A stretch of DNA of 64,000 nt, taken from NCBI GenBank assembly GCA_002946415.1, contig NJPS01000011.1, positions 124,001 to 188,000 on the forward strand, read 5' to 3'. The notes below the pieces were generated by a model, which saw only the letters and a list, made by a program, of their open reading frames with translations, searched no databases and was not told where the DNA came from. Of this stretch, positions 25,853 through 38,368 are shown one piece after another. The stretch's first letter is position 1. Each line of letters starts with the position of its first letter. This DNA is from Rutstroemia sp. NJR-2017a BVV2 (Eukaryota; Ascomycota; Leotiomycetes; Helotiales; Rutstroemiaceae). A program made the position numbers and the translations under genes.

Positions 25853-27705
25853 GAAATGAAGTTCGGGAAGATATCGGGTGAAGTGGTGCAAAGTTTAACA
25901 AGATTGTGTTTCATGACATACTCTGAGAAACATCGGATAATTGACAGGATATAACGCAGAGAGTTAATGGAACGAAGATGGATAGAATATGGAGCCGGTG
26001 AAATATATGTCTGAAGTGTTCAGGGGCTTGAGCTGTTCGTAAACTGATGGAGACCTTGCCCAGGGTGCGCAAGTACACAGACTGATTTGGACTGCCATGG
26101 CAACTACCATGATGGTCATCGTTTTCTCAGCTCCCAAATACATGTCCGTCCTCAAAGGCAATATTGTCAGATTAGATCAAGTTACTCCTTCATTCGACCA
26201 GGACTGTCCGAGTAGAGACCACAAGCATGAAGCCGGGTTTCGAGCTCAATACAGCAGCAAATAGATGCTTGATATGGTCTCTGGTAAGCTCTTGTTATCA
26301 TCATCCAGTATTCCCAGAAATGACGTGTTTGTGCAGAAGACGAAAAATTGCGGCGTAGTAAAAGGAAAGGCGTGTAGATCCAGAGCGAACGGGAGATGAC
26401 GTTGACCAGATTGACTCATATCGAGTCAGCGGAAAGTGGCAAGGCTGGTACTTTACCGGATTGTAATACCGCACCGTACAGTGAGAGAAGTTAACATGAT
26501 GTCGCGATGCGATTCATTTGTTTTGGTGAAGCCCGGTTAGCTTGACTGTCGCGACACAGGTTCTTTAACGCGTCTTGTAAGCCCAATCCTGGATGATTCC
26601 GGACGATGGTGTAACTTTGAGGACTTGTCGAGTCATGGCAGGCAACGCTCTCAATAACCAGCCTGAGAGCAAGACGGTATAGTATGTTGGCAACATTAGC
26701 TCAGCGACTCTGATATGTCTGTATGCCGGATCAAGTCGAGGATAGATGAGGTTGAGCGGCGCAAGGAGTTTTCCATCGATATATATTATTACTTTAGTAG
26801 CAGGCTGCCGGAAAACTGTGCATGAAGCTAAGCCCAATGCGAAATAATCAGCTCTCTGAGTCAGCATCCCAGGCGCATTTCCTCTTGTGATCGGGGGTTT
26901 AGGTCGGGGTACATATAATAAGCAGCAGTCCACCCCTTCTCGAAAATAATTAATACCAACAGAAGAACTTAACTTAATCTTATGCAAAGGAAAGCTAAGC
27001 TCGACCAGCCATCAGCCTCGTGCAGCCTCGTGTCGCCTCGCTTCTCTCCCCGGAGCTGTTGCAAAGCATTCCACCTTCCACCTATTTTCATCGAACCAGT
27101 TGAATTCGCGACCAATCATTGATTGCATTGAATTGAACTCGGTGGTCATTATCTTGCATTATTTTGTGCATCATCGTTAAAGCCCAGTTCCCAGTTCCTC
27201 ATTGGTCGACTGCGTTCTCTCTTTATTCTTTATTGGCACAAATTGGTTCCGTCTCATACAATTCTTTGTTTTGTTTCCTTTAACCTCATTGAGCATTTTC
27301 GAGGTTGTCTGCTCTCGATTTCTCCTTCACCGCCCTGCTATGCTGTCATAGATGAAAGCGAAGGTATACTCTATATATGGTTGGTTCCTGCCAAACTTGC
27401 TAAAGGAGAAAATATACAATCAAAGCAGAGAGATGGAATAGATAAATAACGTATAATATTTCTTTCTTTACAGCCCTATTCCACCTGCATTTCCACCAAC
27501 ACCCGCACCCGCACCCGCCAAATAAACACACAAAGGCATCCAAGTATAAACCGGCAGAATAACCAAGGCACTTGTTTGGTGCATTAGCCTTGCATAATAT
27601 CCTGTCCAATCTATCCTCTACCCACCATCCACCGTCTTATCCCCGAAAAATTATATTACGTCCCAAACTTTCCGAGGGAAAAAAAGGGAAAAAAGGAATT
27701 TCCGA
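25853..27705. other. intergenic, upstream of the NC2-alpha-like gene
   Basis: No supported gene. A 140-codon minus-strand frame at 26565-26987 has ordinary composition but no recognisable domain and lies within 800 bp of the NC2-alpha start. 27000-27705 should carry that gene's promoter and 5' UTR (pyrimidine-rich and ATTGG-containing near 27200). Confidence 0.4.
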
Positions 27706-28896
27706 ATGGATTCAACATATGCTCCTCAATCTCCAGATTTATCAAGCTTCCTAAGTCCACCAAACCCGCAACAACATCACCAGCCGCGACGTTCTACTTC
27801 TTCGTCCACACAATCCACGCCCTACGCCCCGAGATCTCCAGTCATACCAGCAGCGTTCGGTACAACTTCATCTGCGCAACCAGTTCTGCAACACCAGCAC
27901 TTCAGCTACCAGCAAAACCAACAATTATACCCGTCCGGTTCAGGTGCATTCGAGCCCACCAACGAATTTAGTGAATACGGAGGCATACAATATATGCCAC
28001 CAATTCCTGCCCTCCCTCCGACACATTCCTTCGCGAACAACACCACCACCACTTCAACGACGACATTAGCCCCACAATATTACCCCTCCCAACCCGTTAT
28101 CAAATCAGAAGCTTCTCATTACATTAATTCACCCGTCAAATCAGATCCGACTGCGCAATACTACAATAACAACAACACATCCCCCACGACGCAGACCTTT
28201 CCTCTGCCCGCGCAGCCTTTCAGTCGCACGCCTTCTCCTATCAAACCGAATCCTACAACAGCCTCATATCACAACCCAGCTCAAGCTCACTCTCCCATGA
28301 GCACGCGTCCCTCGCGCCAACCACGCGTCCCCTACCAACCCGCCCCCATCATGCAAAACGACCTCTCCTCCTACCCCCCCTACCTCAACGCGCCCGCGCC
28401 CGCCCCCATGAACTTCCCCCCCGCAGCGCCCGCCTTACCCGCCAAAAACCCCAACCCCGACAACATCGAAATCCGCACGAAATTCCCCGTCGCCCGCATC
28501 AAGCGGATCATGCAAGCCGACGAAGAAGTAGGAAAAGTCGCACAAGTGACGCCCGTCGCGGTCAGCAAGGCGTTGGAGCTGTTTATGATCAGTCTGGTGC
28601 AGGGCGCGGCGCGGGTGGCGCGGGAGAAAGGGGGAAAGAGGGTTACGGCGCAGTGCTTGAAGAGGGTGGTGGAGGGGGATGAGCAGTTTGATTTTTTGAG
28701 TGAGATTGTGGGGAGGGTGCAGGATGTGCAGGAGGATAAGGAGAAGGGGGGGGAGGGGGTGGGGAAGGGGAGGAGGAAGAGGGGTACGGGGGAGGGGGCC
28801 GCGGTGAAGGAGGAGGCGGGGAGTGAGACGGAGGAGGAGGGCGAGGAGAAAAAGAAGAGGAAGGGGAAGGGGAGGAGGAAGAAGAGTGAGGAGTAG
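27706..28896 (+). CDS. NC2-alpha / DRAP1 / Bur6-like histone-fold corepressor subunit
   Basis: A single open frame of 396 residues. Residues 1 to about 245 are low-complexity, rich in Pro, Gln, Ser and Thr. The histone fold (about 250-345) reads [19 protein letters not shown], then [18 protein letters not shown], then [10 protein letters not shown]; this matches NC2-alpha more closely than HAP5/NF-YC. Family role: with NC2-beta it binds TBP on promoters and blocks preinitiation complex assembly, with some activating roles. The last 55 residues are Gly/Glu/Lys-rich with basic runs ([12 protein letters not shown]) that look like nuclear localisation signals. The coding strand switches sharply from C-rich before about 28560 to G-rich after it. 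The long N-terminal extension is absent from yeast Bur6. Confidence 0.85.
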   Translation: MDSTYAPQSPDLSSFLSPPNPQQHHQPRRSTSSSTQSTPYAPRSPVIPAAFGTTSSAQPVLQHQHFSYQQNQQLYPSGSGAFEPTNEFSEYGGIQYMPPIPALPPTHSFANNTTTTSTTTLAPQYYPSQPVIKSEASHYINSPVKSDPTAQYYNNNNTSPTTQTFPLPAQPFSRTPSPIKPNPTTASYHNPAQAHSPMSTRPSRQPRVPYQPAPIMQNDLSSYPPYLNAPAPAPMNFPPAAPALPAKNPNPDNIEIRTKFPVARIKRIMQADEEVGKVAQVTPVAVSKALELFMISLVQGAARVAREKGGKRVTAQCLKRVVEGDEQFDFLSEIVGRVQDVQEDKEKGGEGVGKGRRKRGTGEGAAVKEEAGSETEEEGEEKKKRKGKGRRKKSEE

Positions 28897-31800
28897 GGGG
28901 GAGGGTTTGTTATTTATTTGCTTGGTAGTCAGTCAGTCGGTTACGAATACTTGAAAGCGGATCGTAGAGACGGACGGGGGTTATCTAAATGGAGTTCTTC
29001 TTTTTCTACTTCTTCTTCTCAGCTCTTTTTCGAAATGAAATCGAGTACTTGATTCTAGGTAGCTAGGTAGGTTCGGTCAGGCGTTTTGAGATTTGCTTGC
29101 TTGCTCGCTGGCTGGTGTGCTTTTTCCTGGCTTGTGATAGTGGGTGGGGGGGGGTTAGTATACCGGTTCTTATAGCGCATCGCATGATATTATATTATCA
29201 TATCATATCGAATGTTGAATGCAAGATGAGATGTAGATGACCCTGTGGTTTGGCGTGGTGAATGAATGAATGAGTGAGTGAATGAATGATGGATGGATAG
29301 ATGAATGGATGCTGGTTGTCGGTTTGGGTCTTTCTGGATTTTGTAGGGGGTGGTGAGTGCTGACTGGAGTGTCCGGTAGATGGAGAGAGCATAAGTAAAG
29401 TTACCTCGGGGCTCCAAAGTAACTGGTTGAGAGGTGAAGATATACTATAGCGGGACATTCACCGTTTGTGCGCCCGAGAGTGCGGCTCGGCTGTGCTGTA
29501 TTGGTATATGTATGTTTATATGAAGAATAGCCAGTCAATTCCCTATGTTGGGGTAAGAATGGTTGGTTGCTTTCAGTTCTGTAGCAAGATGCGCTGCGTT
29601 TAATACACTTTGCGAGTTCCCCGGTCCTTAAATACCATCTCACCCCTTCCCACGCCCCAACGTAATGCCTATGGATCTCCTAAATTAGTCTTGGCAAATA
29701 TCTATCTATACTTCATTTCTCTCTCAGATATCTGAATAACACGGAGAAGTCCCCATCTACTAGTAATGCCAGTGCAGGGTAGGTTTGTATGCCTAGAAAT
29801 CTTAACTTTGGAATTCTCCCTATTTGGGGTTGATGTTATGCTCGCAGAATCGCAGGTTTTGGTGGATAGATATAGATATAAAGCTTGCTTTAACTTGGTG
29901 GTGTTGTTCGGTATTTGGATGCTTTTGGTTGAAGATATATTTCGGGCTTGCGATGTAAAACGGTGTGTAGGAATTTGATTTATACAAAACTATCCCGGTT
30001 GTATCCGTGACAAAACTTTGAGTCGTATACAGGTCAGAAGTATCGAGGAGCAGCTTGCAAGAATCGCCCAAAGTAAGTTCAAAATCTCTTTATACTTAAA
30101 GTTGTATTTAGTAGGTAGGTTCATTCGTAGTTGACCCGACTTCATCGATGATAAAGTGACTATGCACTGGCAGGGCCTTTGCTGCAGCAATACGATCTGA
30201 TTGAAACCAGACGAGTACTCTTTTTGGCCCTTGTCATAGAGTCCATCCAAATTGTTACAAAGTGGCGCAAGCTCTTGGCTCAAGGTTTGTTTTGCTTTCC
30301 GTCTGACTTGCTCTTTACCGTCTTCATCGGAAAAGAGTCGACAGGTATAACTTGCTGAGCTCACTTCCATTGCGGGTAGCTTCGAGGTTCGGACTTTGAG
30401 CGCACATGAGAACGAGCAATCATGAAGACGAGGCCGACAGGACAGGGAGAAGATTTTAAAAAGAGGTCTGCTAAGAATTCCAGAATCAACCATCGCCAGA
30501 CTGTAGGGTAACTCGATGTTACATCCGTCCGCAATTCAGAAGCGGGGAATCATACCGACTCAGATTTTGCAGCTGTGTATCAACAATTCTCCTTAAGCTA
30601 CCCACCGCTAATTTCGATCTCACCTCGCGAATCGCGCCTTGGGTCTAACATTCAATACGTTGTCCTCATCGATATTCCACAACAATTGTGATGGAACGAC
30701 TTATAAGCTTACCACAGCTGAGAAAATTTGGTTAGCTTACAATGATACAATGAAGTATTTGAGATTATCCATGTATGTTATGTTTCCCCAAACAGTAGAT
30801 CAGATATAAAGTCGCCTTAGAGAAGGACTTTGCTTTGGATGGGTAACTTAGGTTACCTAGTTGTGGGCCTGTGGCGGGCGAGTATATTTTATATGACTAG
30901 TGTGGCTGTTCTGTCTGTGTTAGAGAACTTCTGATATATTTACCCCAATGTGATGACTAGAGAGGAACTTTCTTAGTACGATGGATAGAGGTGTTCGACT
31001 CCACTATGATAGCGTCCTTGAATCCTTGGCAGAAATTAGACAAGTAAGTCTCCCGGAGTCCTAGTTGGGCTGGCTCTGGGGTCAAGACTATTCACAAGCC
31101 CGTTACATATGAGGTCCCTATACAGTTCACAGCCAACTTGATAAGCTAGATCGAATTCAATAGCCAAAGGTCTCTCAACCCCTTAAGCGCAAGATCTTGA
31201 TAGGGATACAGACATGTTCTCTTCCTAAAGCCTCGATAGCTTAATATAATTGAATACTCGAGTTCGATATAGTCGGCGAAGAACCGCCATCGGGAACATC
31301 GCATTGGACAGTGTTATCACTCGAAGCGAAAACCTATATGCGACCGCTCAACAGTAGGTTCGCTGGACAGAGGCGATGATTTTCTGTCGGCCTTGACGTT
31401 GCAGCAATTCCTTGCTGTATCTTGATCGAGTTGTTCTAGTTGTGAATGAGCAACTGCCATCAAATAGTATGGTGTCTCCCTTCCTCGAGATGTCGAAGTC
31501 TATGCGTCCAGGCAGGTAGTGTCTGCAATCCCTTCCTCTCGTCCATAAAGAATGAACTGAAGTGTTTCGTGGATTGGTTGTTCTTCTAGAGTTTCGCGGT
31601 GTTCTTGCGTGAGGATATAAAATAGAAGCAATTCAGTTCTAGCAGTCTAACAAAAACCGTTGTTCTGTTTGTCTCTTCAGTCAAAGCATCGTATTCCTAT
31701 TTTGAGTTTCATTCCATCCAAGTCGATTTCATGCAGGGTCATGCCGTCACTCCACCCACAACGGTCACGGAATCGAATCATCAGCCATCCCAGATGTTGC

Positions 31801-34207
31801 ATGTTCTCGGAACCACCATGACCTCTCCTATGGATACTAGTTGCTGAGCTGAATTATCAGATGAAACACACAAACCAAGCCACAGCAAGTGTACTTTTTG
31901 CGAATCCGATGGACCTATAGAGTGAATCGCGATCCTGGGAGATGGGAATTTTCCGGTCGAATATGCTGTACGCTTGACTTTTCTTCTTCTTTTTCCCCAA
32001 TGAATATCGTTCTCCACCCAAGGTTCTGCGATTGATTCGTGAGGCAGTGTCATAACCTGGCTTCGAAGCAGCAACAATGCAAATGAATGGTTACCGCAAT
32101 CTGGCGGTCAGATTATCTTGCCACCGTCTTCTTCCGTCAGTCCCATCGAGAATCTCGTCCATGTTGCATGGCTGAGTGTTTCTGTGGAAGAACAAATGCG
32201 CCACGTTTGAGGAATCCGGTTTCAAAACCTGAGCTGCCAGCTGCGAAAGTCTTCACCGTAAGATTGATCTCCCTTGAGCAAGTCTGCAGTTTTTTGTTGC
32301 CCCCCCCTCCCCCCACCCCCCACCACATCAATATGGAGATCTGCGAAGGGTTACACTGCCTTGTTTATGATGATTTGTTGTCCGGTACGTCCTTCCAGTA
32401 CTATGTTGCCAAATCCCAAGCGGCTTAATTTGTGATGCTGTGAATGGCATCTCCGAGGACGAATGACCGGAAAAAGGAGACTGGAGTGTAAAAACACAGG
32501 ATTTTACACAGAATAGGATAAGCTCCACATTGGAAAACTTCAGGAATCGTAATAACTTGGGTTGAGGAGGTTCAACCCCCTTGTTCCAGTTAATCATGAG
32601 CAATTATTTCTTCACTGTCTGAGTTTTCACGATGGTGCCATCGTGGTCGTATTGGCATGGTAGATCTTTTCCTTTACAGCAAAGATCCACGTTGTGAAGA
32701 CTCAAGAGTGCTGAAGGACCACGAGACACTCCTCTCGCACACCCGAAATCGTTTCTTGCGGGTTAGGGCATAATCCATGCTGCATATCAACGGGCATTCC
32801 AAACTTGCAGTGACTTCGCAGGTAAATGTGGTGCTCAAATTCATCGCATTTTGTATGCGAAAGAGTCTTATCGATACTACGCCTTGCAAAATGCTCGGTG
32901 TTAGAATCAACGGCGATGACCCCACCACCTGATGACGATGCGCATTGCTTACGAGAACCTGTTCACAGTGTATCATTGGTTTGCCGATCAGGTTGGAAGC
33001 AGCAAGCAAATTGAACAACACACATTTTGATACCTACCAGTTATTGGTGATGCGACCTTGCATAATTCCATGCCCACACTGTGCAAGGGGATTCTTAGGC
33101 AACTTTGCTACTCCATTTGGTTTTTATGAACGCCGGGACGCAGCTGAAGATGTTTGAAACTAGAAAGAAGTCGTAGCGCCCTCCTGCACTGTAAGGTCAC
33201 AACAGGGCTAAGCATTTCGCTAAACTTTTATGACTGAACAACAACGCACATTCAGAGGCTCACCAGAGTGTACGAAGGTCGCCAGGCTAAAAAACCGTTG
33301 CCCGGATGAGAAGACAGGTCGGTTAGAGCCGCATCCTGCGGTTTCTGCATTGCCTTACCCGTGAGGAGGTGCATACGGGCACTAACAAGTGGATGTATCA
33401 GCTTTTCCATTTTTTATTAAGCGCGATTATCCTGTCCGAATGCTGCATGTAAGGTACTAGTGCAGATCGATCATTGGCGTTATGGCTTTCGTAGGGCCGC
33501 AGAAGAAGTACCAGCTAGACCAAGTCGTCGGTCAAGTCAGGAAAATGACTCGTGTCATAAGGCTCACCGAGATCGGTCGGCTTGTGCAAACCCTGCAAGT
33601 GAGTATATCAAACATCCCTTGAATAAAATTTGGGAGGTGAAGTGATACAAACGCTTTGTATAGTTCGAAGTTCGTATTTGAAACCTTAGTATATCCTTGT
33701 TCTCAGAAGATGTGGGCCAAGGCTATGTCCCTCAGTTTGCGCAGTCTAAGAGCTTGAGGAAAATTGAGCCTCACCATCTCAAACATGACCAGTCCTTGGA
33801 ATTTTCCTCCATGATCATCCAGACTCGCATTGCGAGCGACAATGCCCAAGTATTCGTGGAAGTTCACTGGCTACTTTTAAGGAGACGCTGGATGTACCTA
33901 TTCGCTAAAAACAAGGAGTCAATTGAGGTGCGGGTCAATCTCTTGTTGTTCGATGGACCAAATTCAGAGCTATTGCTCTGTGCTGGCTGAACTCCCATGA
34001 CGACAATTCATATTTAAATCGACAGATCTCGAGAGGAGAGAGTCCAAGCATATTCTCTTCTCCAGATAGAACACAGGACTTTCAGACGGACCCCATCAGT
34101 GTGCACATCATCCTCCTCAGAAATAAAATCTCGACATAGATTTTCGACCTCCTCCTCAGCTCAATAACTTGACACAAGTAACTTTTGCTGCACTTTTACC
34201 AGCAAGA
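28897..34207. other. gene-poor region, no supported gene
   Basis: About 5.3 kb. It starts with the G/T-rich 3' flank of the NC2-alpha-like gene and a GAAT/GATG microsatellite (about 29263-29312). A 167-codon minus-strand frame at 29990-30493 might contain part of a spliced gene but shows no known domain. 30500-34200 has only short scattered frames. A C-tract lies at about 32300-32325. Confidence 0.35.
29263..29312. repeat. tetranucleotide microsatellite (GAAT/GAGT/GATG)
   Basis: Imperfect runs of GAAT, GAGT and GATG/GATA, in noncoding DNA past the NC2-alpha-like gene. Confidence 0.8.
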
Positions 34208-34686
34208 ATGGCGATCTGTAAGTAGAAACTTGTTTTACCCCTCGAATTCACTCGTCAGGAAACGTCCAGCCCTGATTCACCATGCGTCTATCCAGTTTCG
34301 ATTAGCGACGGCATCACGATCGGTCTCGCTCTTGTAGGGCTTGCTATAGGTTTCACCCAGATACGTCTCCAACAACGTGGACTCTCACTTCAAGGTTCGA
34401 TATCTCCCATATTTCCCTTCCTGTTCAAGTGTCACCGGCTCTGGGGGTCTATAAGGAGGATCATGATCAGCAGTTTATGTGCCTCGCTTAACCCCCCATT
34501 CGCAACTTAATCCCGTCCGACTCCTAATGGCTTTTAATTCTCGAACAAGTCGTTATTGGAACCTAGTTGACAGTTAGCATAGGAGATGTCGAAAAGGCTC
34601 TCGGAGCACCAGAAACCCGAGATGAAGATATACCAATAGTCGAAGTCTATATCAACCGAAAATGCAAAAGAGTCATGGTTGAATGA
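34208..34686 (+). CDS. small single-pass membrane protein, 73 residues, three exons
   Basis: Exons 34208-34217, 34296-34394 and 34574-34686 join in frame (introns after phase 1 both times). Donor GTAAGT and acceptor CCAG flank intron 1; intron 2 has donor GTTCGA and acceptor ACAG. The product starts MAIFSISDG, has one hydrophobic helix (ITIGLALVGLAIGF, about residues 10-23), a polar linker with QIRLQQRG, and a charged C-terminus (GDVEKALGAPETRDEDIPIV, then VYINRKCKRVMVE). I do not recognise the family. The layout (very short first exon, S-x-SD before the helix, both introns in phase 1, soluble C-terminal exon) matches the paralogue family at 55-64 kb, though sequence similarity is weak. No signal peptide cleavage site is evident. 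Confidence 0.6.
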
Positions 34687-36525
34687 AACCATCTCCGCTT
34701 CCCATTCGTTACCCGTAAATTCAACTGAGTAGACGGTTGGATCCTTCTTTTGATGGTTATTAGATCGTTCGGATTATCTTCCCGGTATCTCTATTTTTCC
34801 TTTGCACCTTTCAATGGCGATTGTACTCCGAAGATATATGCTCGTATTCTTTCTTCTGGATGAACCCAGGAGTACATTTTTCCTATCATTCGCACAATGT
34901 GCTTCTGCGCTTACTGCATCCTAGATCCCGCTACATGGCTGAATGGTCATCCTACATGGTTTCAACGCTCGCAGAAGGTTCATCCATGGAAAAAGGATCA
35001 TCATTGTTAGATATCTTCGTGAGGTGTCCTAGACGATGAGTTCTTGGGATAGCAATGTCTGCTCTGGTGCCGATATAATGATATTATTTGGAACCCACTA
35101 GGAAGGACCCGCTGCATAGCCTCATAGAAACAACAACACAGAACGCTGGGCATCCAATTCAATCATTCATATTGTGGTTGGCCATTGTGGACTGGCCGAG
35201 ATGAGCAATAGCCCGCACCAGGCAAGAGTCTTGAATCCTTCCGCTACAGACAGTCCTCCTCTCCACCTCAACCTCAGCCTCGACCTCGACCTCGACGTCG
35301 GTTATCTTAACCTCTGCTCCAACATTCATACCGAATCATACGTGCCATCCGAGTTCCCATTCCGATCATTGCGTTCTGTACGCCGAATTTGACTCCTACC
35401 ACTTGCGCTGAAATTTCTTGTCCTTGGCGGGTCGACTATTTGATGTATCGACAAAATGAATCGCCAAATCCTCGATTGAAGGTTTCTTCGACCCGAATTA
35501 TCAGAGATTTCGGCGTTATCAGACAAGAAGCAGTACAAGCTCTAAATGTCTCTAATTGTGCAGCGATCGAACTTAAATTGAAGGCCGTCATGGGATTCAT
35601 GAGGTCTTTTGACTTCGCACAATCTCCCCACCTCTTCGGGCAAAACATTCGGTCAACTGATGATATAAGCTCTATACGAGTACATATTCATGAATAGCGA
35701 TCACTTCAACTAGGCGGGAAACCGGCTGCACTTACATATTCGCGATTGGCTGGCGAAAACGAGTGACCAAAACGACCGCGCCTGCGCTAGACTGTCGTCT
35801 GGGGCCTTAAGCGAAGAGTAACCATGCAGCTCACCAATCGCGATGAAAGTTTTCGGGATAAAGAGGCCCGGCAAGCCGTTCCGCAAATTCGGGTGGCTTG
35901 TAACCGAGCACATTACACTTCACGAGGCCAAACAATGTCGGTACCATATTGTCGGTCTCGTCTAGACAACGAAGGACGCAGTACAGCGCACTGCACAATC
36001 TGCAGATTGTGGCAAAGGATCCAAGTTAACTGCATCGCCTTAGACAATTTCCATCGAAAGGAAGGAGATGGTCCGATTCTCACCAGGCCACGCGCGCTTG
36101 TGAATGGCTGACCCCGCATGTACGTTACTCCATGGGGACGATGATTGACCGGGGTAGGTTGGCTGGTAATCCTGTGGAGTAATCATAGGCTAAATATCCA
36201 TACAGAAATCCTTCTTGAGCAGCCAGAATTTCCACCAATCCGGGGGCTCCGTGGCAAAATCATCGAACGTTACATGGTCTGAATGCCTATCGTCTCTGGT
36301 TGTAGAATGGCACAGCGAAATGCATTGGGAAAGTTTACCCTTGTTCCGATGCGAAGGTTCTATTAATCCGGTGCGCATGCAGCGGGGTGGGTTTGCAGGT
36401 AGCGTGGAAGTATACTCCCTCTTATATAGATGTGGTACCTACAATAGCTCTTGGTGTTGTATTGTACCTTAGAGTGCTTGCATTCGAGTTTCTGGGGATC
36501 CGATATTTGATCGATATAGGGCAGA
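34687..36525. other. intergenic, upstream of the MFS transporter
   Basis: No gene recognised. Overlapping frames on both strands at 35389-35697 and 35824-36119 have no domain. 35265-35300 is a short CTCGAC/CTCAAC-type simple repeat. The right end holds the transporter promoter. Confidence 0.4.
36423..36428 (+). promoter_or_regulatory. TATA-like element upstream of the MFS transporter
   Basis: TATATA lies 98 bp before the ATG. A GCGGGG at 36382-36387 fits the CreA carbon-repressor consensus, which would suit a sugar transporter, but one hexamer is weak evidence. Confidence 0.35.
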
Positions 36526-38368
36526 ATGGGAAAGCTCTTTAACGTCTCGTTGGCAGTGTTTGCCTCTACTGGGTGAGTCCACTTTCTTTAATGCACCTAT
36601 TTTGACAGAAGCATTGCTGACTTTCATAGCTCGTTCCTCTTCGGTTACGATGCCGGTGTTATGACGGATGTGATTGCCTCGCAAAACTTTCTGAACTTTT
36701 TCAACACCACGAAAGATTCTTCCATCATCGGTGCGATTAACTCGACTTTCAATGGCGGTGCTGTGTTCGGTGCTCTTCAGGGTGGTCTCACCATGGATCG
36801 CTACGGTCGAAAAATCACTATTCTCATGGGTGCATTAATTTGTCTTGTCGGCGCCATTCTACAAACCGCTGCACAGAACCTAGCAATGATTCTGGTGGGA
36901 CGAATCTTCACAGGCTGGGCTGTAGGATTGTTGAGTATGGCTGTACCGGTTTATAATTCTGAATGTGCGGACCCTAAGATTCGTGGTCTGATTGTTGGAT
37001 TGAGTCAGCAGATGATTGGTGTTGGGTTTATTGTGTATGATTCCGTGTCCCAAGCTTGAAGTAGACCGCGCTAACCTGTCGCTAGTTCCACCTGGGTTGG
37101 TTATGGCTCCGGTACTGCTCCTGACTCTAGCCCAGTCCAATGGCGAGTTCCTCTTGGTGTCCAAATGATTCCTTGCGCACTCTTGGCTGCCGGTATCATG
37201 TTCTTTCCCGAATCGCCTCGCCATCTCATGGAGACAGACCGCGAAGACGAAGCCAAGAGAGTCTTGATGAAACTACATTTTAATGGAACAAATGAAGAGT
37301 TTATCGACAAGGAATTCAACGAGATTAAAACCACCATCGCTGCTGAAAAAGCTATCACGGTTCCAGGGTGGAGAATCATGTTTAGCGTACCCCAATGGAG
37401 AACGAGATTGATGCATGGTGTTGCTGTCCAATGCTTCACACAGTTCACTGGAATCAGTAAGCTAGTATGATATTCAAGGTTGTAATACTGTCACTAACCT
37501 ATCGCAGATGCTATTGGGTACTACCAAACCCTGATGTATGATGCCTTGGGAATAACAGGAAAACGAAACCTCCTGGTCACCGGCATTTATAACTGCATGG
37601 GTCCATTGGCCAGTAAGTACCTCTGAGAGATGCATAACTACATGGCGGTATTCGCTAACTCATATATCCAGACCTCATCTTTATCACGTTTATGATCGAT
37701 CGAGTCGGACGTCGCAAGCCATTGTTATGGGGTACTGTCGGTATTACTCTTGCGTTGATTTGTGAATCCATCATCAACAGTCAAATCGATGATAAGAATC
37801 CTCAACACGGTCTTTCCATCGGTGGTGTCTTCTTCCTTTTCTGTGTTACCGTCATCTTCTCCTGTGAGTATTCCGCGACAGGCCTCTTGCAAGTTGTGTG
37901 CTGGGTTAAAACTAACGTATGCGAAAGTCTCTTGGGGTCCTATCTCTTGGGTTTACATGTCTGAAGTCATGCCCATGCAAATCCGTGCTCGTGGAAATGC
38001 TTTCGCAACCGGTATTGGAAATTGGCTCGTCGCTACTTTCTGGGCACAGGTCTCCCCTCAAGCTTTGGCTCATTTGACATGGAAGTTTTACTTCTTGTTT
38101 GCTGGTAGGTTCATTCCTACTTCACCCGGTCATCCCTCATGATTTAACTAACTTGTTATTCACAGCATGGAACATCGTTATCACCTTCCCAGTCGTCTTT
38201 TTCTTCTTCAAGGAGACCAAGCAGGTCAGCTTGGAAGATATCGATCTGTTGTTCGGAGAAAGGGCGCTGGGTACGCTGCCAGATGATCTTACGAAGGGTG
38301 GACTTGATGCACCAGCTGTTGCGGTGGAACATCATGAAATGGACGCCAAAGCTCAAGACCGTGTTTAG
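36526..38368 (+). CDS. MFS sugar transporter (sugar porter family)
   Basis: Seven exons: 36526-36572, 36630-37034, 37086-37456, 37508-37612, 37672-37863, 37928-38104 and 38166-38368, for 499 residues with 12 predicted membrane helices. Visible sugar-porter signatures: GSFLFGYDAGVM in helix 1, DRYGRK after helix 2, GRIFTGWAVG, PVYNSECA, PESPRHLME at the end of helix 6, QCFTQFTGINAIGYY in helix 7, DRVGRRKPL after helix 8, SWVYMSEVMPMQIRARG and FKETKQVSLEDID at the end of helix 12. Known role: H+-coupled or facilitated uptake of a hexose or related sugar at the plasma membrane; the substrate cannot be read from sequence. Splicing from GT|GTATGA at 37035 restores GFIVSTWVGYG. All introns are 51-64 nt. 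Confidence 0.93.

Noticed and set aside
26565..26987. 140-codon minus-strand frame
   Set aside because: No recognisable domain and no supporting gene structure.
29990..30493. 167-codon minus-strand frame
   Set aside because: Composition is plausible, but no domain is recognised and no clear exon structure; kept only as a note.
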